Shown here: piece by piece, positions 44,582 through 53,102 of the stretch
Position numbering within the stretch: the first letter of the stretch is position 1
How the letters are laid out: the number at the start of each line of letters is the position of its first letter
Assembly (NCBI GenBank): GCA_942636505.2
Contig: CALOGB020000175.1
Location: 1 to 64,000 of the forward strand
Source of the DNA: an uncultured bacterium
GTDB taxonomy: Bacteria; Pseudomonadota; Alphaproteobacteria; Sphingomonadales; Sphingomonadaceae
DNA length: 64,000 nucleotides
Reading direction: 5' to 3'
Notes under the pieces: generated by a model
The model's input: only the letters and a program-made list of their open reading frames with translations
Told to the model about the DNA's origin: nothing
Database searches by the model: none
Translations under genes and position numbers: made by a program

Positions 44582-45229
44582 ATGGATAAGTTGCCCCCCG
44601 CGTTCCCGCGTTCGCTCTTCGTTTTTTCGGTCCTGTACGGCGGCATGGTGTGCATCGCCGGCGTGTTGGGGGTGAAACAGGTCGCGCTCGGCCCGCTCGC
44701 GGTCGAGGCGGGGATCTTTGGGTTCCTGCTGTTGGTGGTGCTCAGCAGCGCGATCGCCGAGCTACACGGCCAGAAGACCGCGACGTTCCTGGTGCGCCTG
44801 GGGTTCATTCCGCTGCTCGTGTCGGCGGCGCTGATCCACCTGGTGCTGGCGCTGCCGCACGATCCGGGGATGTACCCGCCCGCGGTCGACGCGTTCCCGA
44901 TCGTGGTCGGGCAAAGCTCGCGGATGATGATCGCGGGGCTGATCTCCTACGGCATCTCGCAGACGCTCAATGTGCTGATCTTCTCCAAGCTGTCGGGTCA
45001 GGTCGGCAGCGGTGAGGGCAAGCTGGTGTGGCTGCGCGGCATGATCGCGAGCATCATCTCGCAGATCATCGACACGATCCTGTTTATCACCATCTCGTTC
45101 CTCGGCGAACGGCCGATCGTCGCGTTGATGGAGGGGCAGATGCTCACGAAGGTCATACTGTCGATCGTGCTGGTGCCGTTCATGATCACGTTCTTCGTGA
45201 AGCTGGGACGGCGGTTGGACCGGGTCTGA
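44582..45229 (+). CDS. Queuosine precursor transporter (YhhQ family)
   Basis: This 215-aa membrane protein has six hydrophobic segments. The family marks are FVFSVLYGGMVCIAGVLGVK, AELHGQKTATFLVRLGF, the periplasmic-side SSRMMIAGLISYGISQTLNV, and SIISQIIDTILFITISFLGE. YhhQ relatives import the 7-deazaguanine bases preQ0/preQ1 used to make queuosine in tRNA. ATG 44582 is the first of the coherent frame. A palindromic repeat follows the stop. Confidence 0.88.
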   Translation: MDKLPPAFPRSLFVFSVLYGGMVCIAGVLGVKQVALGPLAVEAGIFGFLLLVVLSSAIAELHGQKTATFLVRLGFIPLLVSAALIHLVLALPHDPGMYPPAVDAFPIVVGQSSRMMIAGLISYGISQTLNVLIFSKLSGQVGSGEGKLVWLRGMIASIISQIIDTILFITISFLGERPIVALMEGQMLTKVILSIVLVPFMITFFVKLGRRLDRV

Positions 45230-45234
45230 CCTCG

Positions 45235-45292
45235 TTGTTTCCCCGCGAAGGCGGGGACCCAGTATGGGCTCCCGCCTTCGCGGGAGAACAAG
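45235..45292. repeat. Palindromic intergenic repeat, CCCCGCGAAGGCGGGG family
   Basis: Arms 45235-45255 (TTGTTTCCCCGCGAAGGCGG) and 45271-45292 (CCCGCCTTCGCGGGAGAACA) are inverted, and each arm also contains its own short palindrome. It lies between the queuosine transporter and argB. A close relative is at 56322-56380. Confidence 0.8.
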
Positions 45293-45350
45293 GATGCGAG
45301 AGCGACGTCCGCGGCTTTCGTTACCTCCCTCGACTGGCTAAGGGATCGGC

Positions 45351-46268
45351 ATGACCGATCATACGCCCGATCCCGCCCTGCTCGCCAAGGCGGAAACGCT
45401 CACCGAGGCGCTGCCGTATCTGCAGCGCTATGCCGGCAAGACGTTCGTCGTGAAGTACGGCGGCCACGCGATGGGCGACCCCGAGCTGCAGCGCGATTTC
45501 GCCGAGGACATGGTCCTGCTCAAGGCAGTCGGCATCAACCCGGTCGTCGTCCACGGCGGCGGGCCACAGATCGGCGCGATGTTGAAGCGCCTCGGCGTCG
45601 AATCGCGCTTCGTCGACGGCCTGCGCGTCACCGATGCGGAGACCGCGCAGATTGCCGAGATGGTTCTCGCCGGCTCGATCAACAAGGAAATCGTCGGCTG
45701 GATCGGCCAGGCGGGCGGTCGCGCGGTCGGCATCTCGGGCAAGGACGCCGGCCTCGTGCTCGCGCAGAAAGTCGGTCACGGCCGCGAGCCGGACAAGCTC
45801 CAGGGGATCGAGCGTCACGTCGATCTCGGCTTCGTCGGTGAGCCGATCGCGGTCGACCGGACGATCCTCGACACGCTGATCGCCGCCGACATCATTCCGG
45901 TGATCGCGCCGATCGGGATCGGTGCGGACGGCCACACCTACAACATCAACGCCGACACGATGGCCGGCGCGATTGCGGCTGCGATGGGCGCGGCGCGCTT
46001 CTTCCTGCTGACCGACATCGTCGGCGTGCTCGACAAGGAGGGCGAGCTGCTCACCGACCTCGACCCCGCGCGGATCGCCGAACTCCGCGCCGACGGCACG
46101 GTGACCGGCGGCATGATCCCGAAGCTCGACACCTGCGTCGCGGCGGTCGAATCGGGCGTCGATGCCGCGGTGATCATCGACGGCCGCGTCCCCCACGCGA
46201 TGCTCCTGGAGATATTCACCAAGCAGGGGGCGGGGACGCTGGTGAGCGCCAACGGGCGCTCGCGGTAA
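45351..46268 (+). CDS. argB: Acetylglutamate kinase
   Basis: This is the second enzyme of arginine synthesis; it phosphorylates N-acetylglutamate with ATP. It is an amino-acid-kinase fold protein of 305 aa. [20 protein letters not shown] has the phosphate-binding Lys and Gly pair, [18 protein letters not shown] the substrate loop, and [19 protein letters not shown] the C-terminal nucleotide-site Lys. [17 protein letters not shown] is the usual middle block. The length and all motifs are normal, and the start is clear. Confidence 0.96.
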   Translation: MTDHTPDPALLAKAETLTEALPYLQRYAGKTFVVKYGGHAMGDPELQRDFAEDMVLLKAVGINPVVVHGGGPQIGAMLKRLGVESRFVDGLRVTDAETAQIAEMVLAGSINKEIVGWIGQAGGRAVGISGKDAGLVLAQKVGHGREPDKLQGIERHVDLGFVGEPIAVDRTILDTLIAADIIPVIAPIGIGADGHTYNINADTMAGAIAAAMGAARFFLLTDIVGVLDKEGELLTDLDPARIAELRADGTVTGGMIPKLDTCVAAVESGVDAAVIIDGRVPHAMLLEIFTKQGAGTLVSANGRSR

Positions 46269-46286
46269 AGGGGGTAGCCTCCCACG

Positions 46287-46372
46287 CCCGTCATCCTGAC
46301 GAAAGTCAGGACCCAGAGCCACTAGGGTAACGTTTGCGGCTCTGGATCCTGGGTCAAGCCCAGGATGACGGG
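46287..46372. repeat. Palindromic intergenic repeat, GTCATCCTGACG family
   Basis: The left arm 46287-46320 begins CCCGTCATCCTGACGAAAGT; the right arm 46338-46372 ends CCCAGGATGACGGG. Pairing is good at both ends and imperfect in the middle. The left arm is nearly identical to that at 43079. It lies between argB and the YggT gene. Confidence 0.8.
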
Positions 46373-46486
46373 AATTTGAGGGAGGCGGCGCGGCTCAATC
46401 GTCGCGCGCTGGCCACCGACACCACAGGGCTTCTCGTTCTCCCCCCGCCACCTTATATCGGCAATACACCAGCGGAGACCTACGCC

Positions 46487-46789
46487 TTGATCGCCCTTCT
46501 TCAGATCGTCCAGTTGCTGCTCACCGTCATCTGGTGGATCATCGTCGTGCAGGCGATCCTATCGTGGCTGATCGCGTTCAACGTCATCAATACGCACAGT
46601 GATTTCGTCCGCACCGTTTGGACCGCCCTACAGCGTATGACCGAGCCAATGTATCGCCCGATCCGCCGCATCCTTCCCGATTTCGGCGCGCTGGACCTGT
46701 CGCCGCTCGTCGTGCTGTTGATCCTCTACATCCTCAGCAACATCGTCATTCCGAACATCGCGCAGAACTACCTCGTCGCAACCTATTGA
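46487..46789 (+). CDS. YggT family membrane protein
   Basis: This small inner-membrane protein of 100 aa has two YggT-type hydrophobic halves: LLQIVQLLLTVIWWIIVVQA with SWLIAFNVIN, then LSPLVVLLILYILSNIVIP. TEPMYRPIRRILPDFGALD is the conserved loop. The function is unknown; links to osmotic tolerance and cell division have been proposed for relatives. I use TTG 46487 with GGAG upstream because it gives the normal family length; the frame is open further upstream through the repeat. Its stop overlaps the next start. Confidence 0.85.
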   Translation: MIALLQIVQLLLTVIWWIIVVQAILSWLIAFNVINTHSDFVRTVWTALQRMTEPMYRPIRRILPDFGALDLSPLVVLLILYILSNIVIPNIAQNYLVATY

Positions 46790-47097
46790 GTGAGAAGACG
46801 GCTTGGCGCGCGGTCGATGACGGCCTGGCGATCGCCGTCCGGGTAACGCCGCGCGGCGGTCGCGACGCACTCGCCGCCGGAACGCCCGAGCATTTCGCCG
46901 CGCGACTGTCGGCAGCCCCCGTCGATGGCGCCGCCAACGCCGGGCTGATCGCCCTCGTTGCCAAGACCTTCGGCGTACCCAAGCGCGCCGTGACGATCAT
47001 CGCCGGCGACACCGCCCGCCTGAAGCGCCTGCACATCGCCGGAGAGTCCACTACGCTGGCGGAAATCGCCTCCGCGCTCTATGGGCCGCGGGCATGA
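46786..47097 (+). CDS. DUF167 (YggU) family protein
   Basis: This 103-aa DUF167 protein has the pattern [16 protein letters not shown], then [20 protein letters not shown] and [20 protein letters not shown]. YggU-type proteins are small alpha/beta domains of unknown function, often next to YggT. Translation probably starts at TTG 46786, which overlaps the YggT stop, and ends in an ATGA overlap with folD. This points to a coupled yggT-DUF167-folD-marC operon. Confidence 0.85.
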   Translation: MSEKTAWRAVDDGLAIAVRVTPRGGRDALAAGTPEHFAARLSAAPVDGAANAGLIALVAKTFGVPKRAVTIIAGDTARLKRLHIAGESTTLAEIASALYGPRA

Positions 47098-47969
47098 GCG
47101 CGACCATCATCGACGGCAAGGCCTTCGCCGCCGGCCTCCGGGCCCGTATCGCAGACGGCGTCACCGCCTTTCGTGCACAGGCAGGCCGCTCGCCAGGCTT
47201 GGCTGTGGTGCTGGTCGGCGAGGATCCCGCCTCCAACGTCTATGTCCGCTCGAAGGGCAAGGCGACGCGCGAAGCCGGGATGGAAAGCATCGAGCACCGC
47301 CTCCCCGCCGACGTCCCCGCCGAAGACCTGCTCGCGCTGGTCGCGACGCTCAACGCCGACCCGACGATCGACGGTATCCTCGTCCAGTTGCCCCTGCCGA
47401 ACCATATCGACGAGCAGGCGGTCGTTTCGGCGATCGACCCCGACAAGGACGTCGACGGCTTCCACCCGATCAACGCGGGCCGCCTCGCGACCGGTCTGCC
47501 CGGCTTCGTTCCCTGCACGCCATTCGGTTGTGTCATGCTGCTGAAGAGCGTGCTGCCGAGCTTGAGCGGGCTCGAGGCTGTCGTCGTCGGCCGCTCTAAC
47601 ATCGTCGGCAAGCCGATGGCGCAACTGCTCCTCCGCGAAAGCTGCACCGTGACCGTCGTGCATAGCCGCACGAAGGACGTTCCCGCGCATATTGGTCGCG
47701 CAGACATTGTCGTGGCCGCGGTCGGCATCCCGCAGATGATCAAGGGCGATTGGCTGAAACCCGGTGCGACCGTCATTGACGTCGGCATCAACCGCACCGA
47801 CGCGGGCCTCGTCGGCGACGTCGATTTCGCCAGCGCGGTCGAGGTCGCGGGGGCGATCACGCCAGTACCGGGTGGCGTCGGGCCGATGACGATCGCGTGT
47901 TTGCTGCGTAACACGTTGGTCTCGGCGGGTCGTCGTGAAGGCATCGCGATCGAGGAGTCGAGCCTGTGA
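47094..47969 (+). CDS. folD: Methylenetetrahydrofolate dehydrogenase/cyclohydrolase
   Basis: This bifunctional folate enzyme interconverts methylene-, methenyl- and 10-formyl-tetrahydrofolate using NADP. The length of 291 aa is normal. [14 protein letters not shown] contains the catalytic Tyr-Lys region. [14 protein letters not shown] is the folate-site block, and [18 protein letters not shown] is the Rossmann motif. [20 protein letters not shown] closes the protein. It overlaps both neighbours (ATGA at the start, GTGA with marC at the end). Confidence 0.96.
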   Translation: MSATIIDGKAFAAGLRARIADGVTAFRAQAGRSPGLAVVLVGEDPASNVYVRSKGKATREAGMESIEHRLPADVPAEDLLALVATLNADPTIDGILVQLPLPNHIDEQAVVSAIDPDKDVDGFHPINAGRLATGLPGFVPCTPFGCVMLLKSVLPSLSGLEAVVVGRSNIVGKPMAQLLLRESCTVTVVHSRTKDVPAHIGRADIVVAAVGIPQMIKGDWLKPGATVIDVGINRTDAGLVGDVDFASAVEVAGAITPVPGGVGPMTIACLLRNTLVSAGRREGIAIEESSL

Positions 47970-48586
47970 TCGAACTCTATATCTCGTCGCTGATCACGTT
48001 CTTCGTGGTCATCGATCCGCCCGGCTGCGCGCCGATCTACGCCGGTCTGTCGGCAGGCGCCTCGACCATACAGAAGCGCGCTATGGCGATGCGCGCGGTC
48101 GGCGTGGCTGCCGCGATTCTGTTCGTCTTCGCGCTGTTTGGCGAAGCGTTGCTCAAGGGCCTCGGCATCAGTCTCGCCAGCTTCCGCATTGCCGGCGGCA
48201 TCATGCTGTTCTTGATCGCGCTCGAAATGGTGTTCGAAAAGCGCACCGAGCGCCGCGAGGATCGTGCCGCCAAGGTGGCGAGCGATCCCGAGGTCGAGGA
48301 CGTCTCGATCTTCCCGATGGCGATGCCGATGATCGCAGGGCCCGGCTCGATCGCGTCGGTGATGCTGTTGATGAGCCGCAACAGCGGGATCGAGCGCTCG
48401 CTGGTGGTGCTGGGCGCGATGGTGACGATCCTGCTGCTGACGCTCGTCGCACTGCTCGCGGCGGGGCCGATCATGCGGATTCTCGGCGCGAAGATCGAGG
48501 CCGTGATCACGCGATTGCTCGGCGTGCTGCTGGCTGCGCTGGCGGTGCAGTTCGTGCTCGACGGCCTGTCGGTGGTGCTGCGCTAA
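47966..48586 (+). CDS. MarC family integral membrane protein
   Basis: This 206-aa protein has six hydrophobic segments. The family features are [20 protein letters not shown] at the N-terminus, [20 protein letters not shown], and [20 protein letters not shown] in the second half. MarC proteins are of unknown transport function; the older link to antibiotic resistance has not held up well. GTG 47966 overlaps the folD stop. The gene ends before a bidirectional hairpin. Confidence 0.92.
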   Translation: MIELYISSLITFFVVIDPPGCAPIYAGLSAGASTIQKRAMAMRAVGVAAAILFVFALFGEALLKGLGISLASFRIAGGIMLFLIALEMVFEKRTERREDRAAKVASDPEVEDVSIFPMAMPMIAGPGSIASVMLLMSRNSGIERSLVVLGAMVTILLLTLVALLAAGPIMRILGAKIEAVITRLLGVLLAALAVQFVLDGLSVVLR

Positions 48587-48600
48587 CTGCCGTAACTCTG

Positions 48601-48632
48601 GCCTTCATCCCCGCCTCCGCGGGGATGAAGGC
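48601..48632. terminator. Bidirectional hairpin between convergent genes
   Basis: GCCTTCATCCCCGC (48601-48614) and GCGGGGATGAAGGC (48619-48632) form a perfect 14-bp stem with a 4-nt loop, exactly between the converging marC and membrane glycosyltransferase genes. There is no T-run on either side, so it may also be one of the palindromic repeat family. Confidence 0.6.
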
Positions 48633-48640
48633 GGTGTGGT

Positions 48641-50428
48641 TCAGTCCACCTTGAACAACCGCAGCGGCGACTTCGCCGGCAACGGCAGAGGCGTCAGCCA
48701 CGCCGGCACCTCGTTCTTCGCCAGCTCGGAATAGAACCCCTTGGGGCTACGCGCCTTGTAGTTGGTCGACTCCGCCGCGTTCGGACACAGCAGCAGCATC
48801 GTCGCGCCGTGGCGCTTGATGATCGCATGGGCTTCGTCCGCAGACCGCCCGAACGCGTGCTGCACGTCGAGGATGGCGTCGCCGTTGCGATGATACGGCC
48901 CCGCGATCGCGTCGTGATGCGTGATCGTGATCAGCCGCGGCCCCATGTCGACGAAGGTGAAGATCGTCTGCGCGGGGTATTTGTTCAGCGCGAGCAGCAC
49001 CGTCGTACGCAGGCAGTCGCCGGTCGCCATGTTGACGCGCTTTTCATACGGCTTCGGCCGGTCGATCGGCAGGTATTTGAGCACCATCCCGGCGAACATG
49101 CCCGACACGATCAGGAACGCCGCGGCCGTCCCAAGCACGCGCACTGCGATCGATCGGTTGCCGAGCAATCGGGGGATGATCAGCCAAGCCAGCGCGGTCG
49201 CTCCTGGGATCGCCAGCATCTGCGCGGCGGGTCCGGCGCGGACCTGCCACAACAGCATCGCGCAGGCGAACGCGGTGAACAGCGCAACCGCCGCCCAGCC
49301 CACCGCGCTCGGATCGCGACGCGCGCGCCAGGCTGCGATCGCCGCCCCGATCAGGCCGATGATCGGCAGCGTCGCCAGCGCGAACCCCACACGGAAACTA
49401 TGCTTGTAGATCGGCTTGGCCTCGCGGACATTGTCCAGCCAGTTGCGTTGCAGCTCGGGCGAGATGCCTTCGGGCCGCCCCAGGCACTGCGGGAAGACGA
49501 GGGCAAAACCGGCGACGATCGCCGCACCCGCTGCAACCGCCAGCGCCAACCGCATCCCACGCGAAGCCGGCCCGAACCGCGCGAGCAGGAATAGCAACAT
49601 CCCCGCCGCAATCATCACGCTCAGCCACACCGGCGTCAGCGCATCGCACCGCATTGCCTGGTTGGCGTTCGACGCGAACAGCGCGAACCCGAGCGTGCTG
49701 CCACCGCCCAACGTCAGCGCATAGATCGACAGGCGTTCGGCTTCCGACCGGTCCCATACCCAGCGAAGCGCGATGATCGCTCCCGCCATCGCCGCGTACG
49801 GCAACAGCTCGAGCCCGATAGACAGCGACACCGCGCTCGCGATCCCGACCATAGCGCCACCACGTCGGCCGTTCGTATCGCACAGGCCCGCTACCGTGAG
49901 GCTCAACATCGCCAGCTGCCAGCCGTGGTGATCGATCCGCTCGGGCATGAACATCAGCATCGTGGCCGTAGCGCCGACCATGAACACTACGGCCAGCGGC
50001 CATGCATAGGGGCTGATCAGCCGTCGCACGGTCGCGCCGATGCCGAGCATCGCGATCGACAGCGGCAACAACGGCGCGATCCCGCAGGCGAGCCGCTCCG
50101 CCCAGCTGTTGCTGGTGAACAGGCGGAAGAACAGGATGAGGCCGGCGATCGGCAGGTCGACGATGCGGCTCCAGTGGATGTCGAAGCCGACCGGCGGGTT
50201 CATCCGATAGTTGCGCAGATCATACCAGCCCTGGCCGTCGAGCAGCGCGCGGACCTGCATCAGGCGCATGTTGTCGTCGGTATCGCCGAGCGACAACCAG
50301 CGGATCTGGCCCCAGCGATCGACCATCGACCACGCCGCCACCGCCACCCAGGCGAGCAGCGTCAGCGCGATCCAATGCCGATCGAGTTCGTCCAGCAACG
50401 TCCGCCGCTGAAGTGGTGCCTGATCCAA
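48641..50428 (-). CDS. GT-C fold membrane glycosyltransferase-like protein
   Basis: This 595-aa protein has about 11-13 hydrophobic segments and a C-terminal soluble part of about 150 residues. The first extracytoplasmic loop carries GDTDDNMRLMQVRALLDGQG, an acidic Asp-x-Asp-like motif placed as in GT-C enzymes (STT3, PMT, GtrC-like). MNPPVGFDIHWSRIVDLPIA and MPERIDHHGWQLAMLSL follow. It would transfer a sugar from a lipid carrier at the periplasmic face. It sits opposite a GtrA-type gene and near a GtrB-like glycosyltransferase, which supports this. No closer name can be given. Confidence 0.68.
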   Translation of the reverse strand: MDQAPLQRRTLLDELDRHWIALTLLAWVAVAAWSMVDRWGQIRWLSLGDTDDNMRLMQVRALLDGQGWYDLRNYRMNPPVGFDIHWSRIVDLPIAGLILFFRLFTSNSWAERLACGIAPLLPLSIAMLGIGATVRRLISPYAWPLAVVFMVGATATMLMFMPERIDHHGWQLAMLSLTVAGLCDTNGRRGGAMVGIASAVSLSIGLELLPYAAMAGAIIALRWVWDRSEAERLSIYALTLGGGSTLGFALFASNANQAMRCDALTPVWLSVMIAAGMLLFLLARFGPASRGMRLALAVAAGAAIVAGFALVFPQCLGRPEGISPELQRNWLDNVREAKPIYKHSFRVGFALATLPIIGLIGAAIAAWRARRDPSAVGWAAVALFTAFACAMLLWQVRAGPAAQMLAIPGATALAWLIIPRLLGNRSIAVRVLGTAAAFLIVSGMFAGMVLKYLPIDRPKPYEKRVNMATGDCLRTTVLLALNKYPAQTIFTFVDMGPRLITITHHDAIAGPYHRNGDAILDVQHAFGRSADEAHAIIKRHGATMLLLCPNAAESTNYKARSPKGFYSELAKNEVPAWLTPLPLPAKSPLRLFKVD

Positions 50429-50518
50429 AACGCTTTCCTCCGGCCCGCACGCGCTCTAGATGCGCGGGCTTGTCTTCGCGGCCGCTCTATCGCGGTGCGG
50501 GTAAAGAACAAGGCGGGC

Positions 50519-50944
50519 ATGCAGGCGATTTGGCGACAGGTGGAGCAGATGCGGGCGAGCGGCGTGCTCGGCCAGCTCGTGCGCTTCGGCATCGCCGGCG
50601 GGATTTCCAGCGTCGTCTATTCGCTCGTCTACCTGCCGCTGACCGCCTACGTCTTCCCGCCACGCCAGGCGGTGGCGGCGGTGCCGTTCGCGTTTGCCGT
50701 CGCGGTGGTGGTCGGGTTCTTCCTGCACAGCCGCTGGAGCTTCAAGGGGCATGCGAAGGAACCGGGGGCGGGGCGGCATGTGAAGTTCGTGATCGTCCAG
50801 GGCTCGGGGCTCGCGCTCAATGCGGTCATCACCTGGATCGGTACCGCGCTGCTCCATCTGCATCCTTGGATTCCGCTGATCCCCGCCGTCTTTCTTGCCG
50901 CGATCGTGACGTTCGTGCTCAACCGTTTCTGGGTTTTCAACTGA
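50519..50944 (+). CDS. GtrA-like membrane protein
   Basis: This 141-aa protein has four hydrophobic segments typical of GtrA/DPMS: QLVRFGIAGGISSVVYSLVY, the second helix FAFAVAVVVGFFLHSRWSF, the third helix FVIVQGSGLALNAVITWIG, and AAIVTFVLNRFWVFN at the end. GtrA proteins are thought to flip undecaprenyl-phosphate-linked sugars across the inner membrane. I use ATG 50519; a GTG at 50501 would add six residues. It is divergent from the GT-C gene and 30 bp before the methyltransferase. Confidence 0.9.
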   Translation: MQAIWRQVEQMRASGVLGQLVRFGIAGGISSVVYSLVYLPLTAYVFPPRQAVAAVPFAFAVAVVVGFFLHSRWSFKGHAKEPGAGRHVKFVIVQGSGLALNAVITWIGTALLHLHPWIPLIPAVFLAAIVTFVLNRFWVFN

Positions 50945-50974
50945 CATGAATTTCAACCGCAGGGCCGACACGTA

Positions 50975-51703
50975 ATGGACCGCATCGTCTACGACCGGAT
51001 GGCCGCGCACGACTCCACCCACTGGTGGTATCGTGCCCGCCGCGACATCCTGGCGGATTACCTGACACGCTACGGCGCTTTGCCGAAGGATGCGAAGATC
51101 CTCGAGATCGGCTGTGGCACCGGGCATAACCTGCCGATGCTGGCGGAGTTCGGCGAGATCGACGCGATCGAGATCGATCCGGCGGCGCGCGAGATCGCCA
51201 GCGAGCGGCTGGGGAAGCCGGTGGGGGCGGCGCCTTTGCCCGAGCTGCCGGGGGTGCCCCGCAAGCATTACGACCTGATCGCGGTCCTAGACGTGGTCGA
51301 GCACATCGAGGACGACGTCGCCGCGTTGAAGGCGATGGCTGATTGCCTCGCGCCCGGCGGCAAGATCCTGATCGCTGTGCCTGCGCATGCGTGGCTCTGG
51401 AGCGCGCACGACGTGGTGAACCACCACCACCGTCGCTATTCGAAGGCCACGCTCAAGACAGCGATCGAGACGGCGGGCCTGAAGCCCGAAAAGCTCGGCT
51501 ATTTCAACTCGCTGCTGTTCCCGCTGGCGGCCGCGGCGCGGATCGCCGGCCGCCTCTCCGGCCGCGACGATAGCGACGACTCCCCGCCGCCCAAGCTGGT
51601 GAACGCGCTGTTCGAGAAGATCTTCCGCCTGGAACGCCACATGGTCGGTCGCATGCCGATGACGCCGGGGGTTTCGATCGTGACGCTGGCGGTGCCCCGC
51701 TGA
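50975..51703 (+). CDS. Class I SAM-dependent methyltransferase
   Basis: This 242-aa methyltransferase has motif I ILEIGCGTGHNLPMLAEF, motif II VLDVVEHIEDD and motif III ALKAMADCLAPGGKILIAVP. The sequence after motif III (VNHHHRRYSKATLKTAIETA) is typical of methyltransferases found beside GT2/GtrA genes, where the substrate is probably a lipid-linked sugar or another small molecule. It shares a transcription unit with the GtrA-like gene. The true substrate is unknown. Confidence 0.87.
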   Translation: MDRIVYDRMAAHDSTHWWYRARRDILADYLTRYGALPKDAKILEIGCGTGHNLPMLAEFGEIDAIEIDPAAREIASERLGKPVGAAPLPELPGVPRKHYDLIAVLDVVEHIEDDVAALKAMADCLAPGGKILIAVPAHAWLWSAHDVVNHHHRRYSKATLKTAIETAGLKPEKLGYFNSLLFPLAAAARIAGRLSGRDDSDDSPPPKLVNALFEKIFRLERHMVGRMPMTPGVSIVTLAVPR

Positions 51704-52017
51704 CAATCGAGGGACGTGCCGCTTTTTTCCCCGTTCGTCCTGAGCGAAGTCGAAGGACAAGCCACGCGCGCAGGGGCTTGGACGACGTGCCGCACGAACG
51801 GAGGGTGGAGGCTGGGGCGTACCTCCAATTACCACCCCGGCGAAGGCCGGGGAATTTCCCGCTGTCCTACACGCTCCGCCGGTGTCATGCTCGACGTCCG
51901 GCTGGTTCAGGCCGTCACCATCGCCTGTGTATCCCAAGCGCCTACCGGCTTTGCATGCGTATGACGATGATACCCCTCTTCGTGGCCTGTCGAAGTGTTT
52001 CTTGGTGTGACTTTATC
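51704..52017. repeat. Convergent spacer with palindromic repeats
   Basis: This 314-bp spacer holds no gene. At 51731-51801 an imperfect palindrome has arms beginning CCGTTCGTCCTGAGCGAAGT and ending CACGAACGG. A shorter palindrome, CCCCGGCGAAGGCCGGGG, lies near 51836-51853. Both recall the dispersed intergenic repeats elsewhere in this window. Confidence 0.6.
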
Positions 52018-53055
52018 CTAACCTTTGGGCGGTAACGCCGCGGTAACGGCAGCCTCGAGACGTTCGGGGAGGGGGCCCTCGATCGGCTCCGCACGAAACC
52101 CGAGTGTCGCCTTGCCCTGGATCGGGCCGGCGACGTCGGCGACGATATACAGCGGCCGACGCTTCGACTCGACATACAGCCGCCCGAGATACTCGCCGAT
52201 CATCCCCAGCACGAACATCTGCACCGCACCCAGAAACACGGTCACGAGCATCGTCGAGGTCCAGCCCTGCACCGCGCTGCCCGACAACCAGCCGATCGCG
52301 ATGTAGACGAACAGGAGCAACGATACGCCGGTCAGCGCGAGCCCGGCGTGGCTGGCAAAGCGCAACGGCGCGGTCGAGAAGCCGGTGACGGCGTCGAACG
52401 CGAGGCGAATCATCTTCGCCAGCGGGTAGTTCGTCTCGCCCGCGAGCCGCTCGGCGCGATCATACGGGAAGGGGACCTGCTTGAAGCCGATCCAGGCGAC
52501 CATGCCACGGATGAAGCGGGCCTGTTCGGGGAGCGACAGGAACGCATCCAGAGCGCGTCGGCTCATCAGGCGGAAGTCGCCGGTGTCGAGCGGGATCGGG
52601 GTTTCGGTCATTCGGGTCAGCAGGCGGTAGAAGGCGGCGGCGGTGGCTTTTTTGAACACCGTTTCGCCCGCGCGCTGGCGGCGGACGGCGTAGACGACGT
52701 CGGACTGGCTTGCCGCCATCGCCGCGCGCATGTCGGACAGCAGTTCGGGCGGATCCTGGAGGTCGGCGTCGATGATCAGGATCTGCTCGCCGGCGCACAG
52801 GTCCAGGCCGGCGGTGAGGGCGAGTTGGTGGCCGTGATTGCGTGAGAGGTTGATCGCGACGAGTCGCGGATCGGCGGCGGCCAGACGCTGCATGACGTGC
52901 CAGCTGTCGTCGCGCGAGCCGTCGTTGATCAGGACGATCTCGTAATCGTCGCCGACCGCGACCTTTGCCGCGCCCGAAATGCGCGCGTGCAGGATGTCGA
53001 GGCACGCCGCCTCGTTGTAGCAGGGGACGACTATCGAAAGGGACGGACGGTTCAT
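52018..53055 (-). CDS. GtrB/ArnC-like polyprenyl-phosphate family 2 glycosyltransferase
   Basis: This 345-aa enzyme has a cytoplasmic GT2 domain: LSIVVPCYNEAACLDILHAR, LINDGSRDDSW, ILIIDADLQDPPELLSDM with the metal-binding Asp-x-Asp, and TGDFRLMSRRALDAF. Two C-terminal membrane helices (GVSLLLFVYIAIGWL and GAVQMFVLGMIGEYLGRLY) follow, then the basic ESKRRP tail. This is the exact layout of GtrB/YfdH-type proteins that load a sugar onto undecaprenyl phosphate. With the GtrA-like and GT-C proteins nearby it makes a three-part periplasmic glycosylation set. Confidence 0.88.
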   Translation of the reverse strand: MNRPSLSIVVPCYNEAACLDILHARISGAAKVAVGDDYEIVLINDGSRDDSWHVMQRLAAADPRLVAINLSRNHGHQLALTAGLDLCAGEQILIIDADLQDPPELLSDMRAAMAASQSDVVYAVRRQRAGETVFKKATAAAFYRLLTRMTETPIPLDTGDFRLMSRRALDAFLSLPEQARFIRGMVAWIGFKQVPFPYDRAERLAGETNYPLAKMIRLAFDAVTGFSTAPLRFASHAGLALTGVSLLLFVYIAIGWLSGSAVQGWTSTMLVTVFLGAVQMFVLGMIGEYLGRLYVESKRRPLYIVADVAGPIQGKATLGFRAEPIEGPLPERLEAAVTAALPPKG

Positions 53056-53102
53056 CTGTCCCGTCTAGCGCCCGTCGCGCCCGCCGTCATCGTCGGATGT
53101 TT

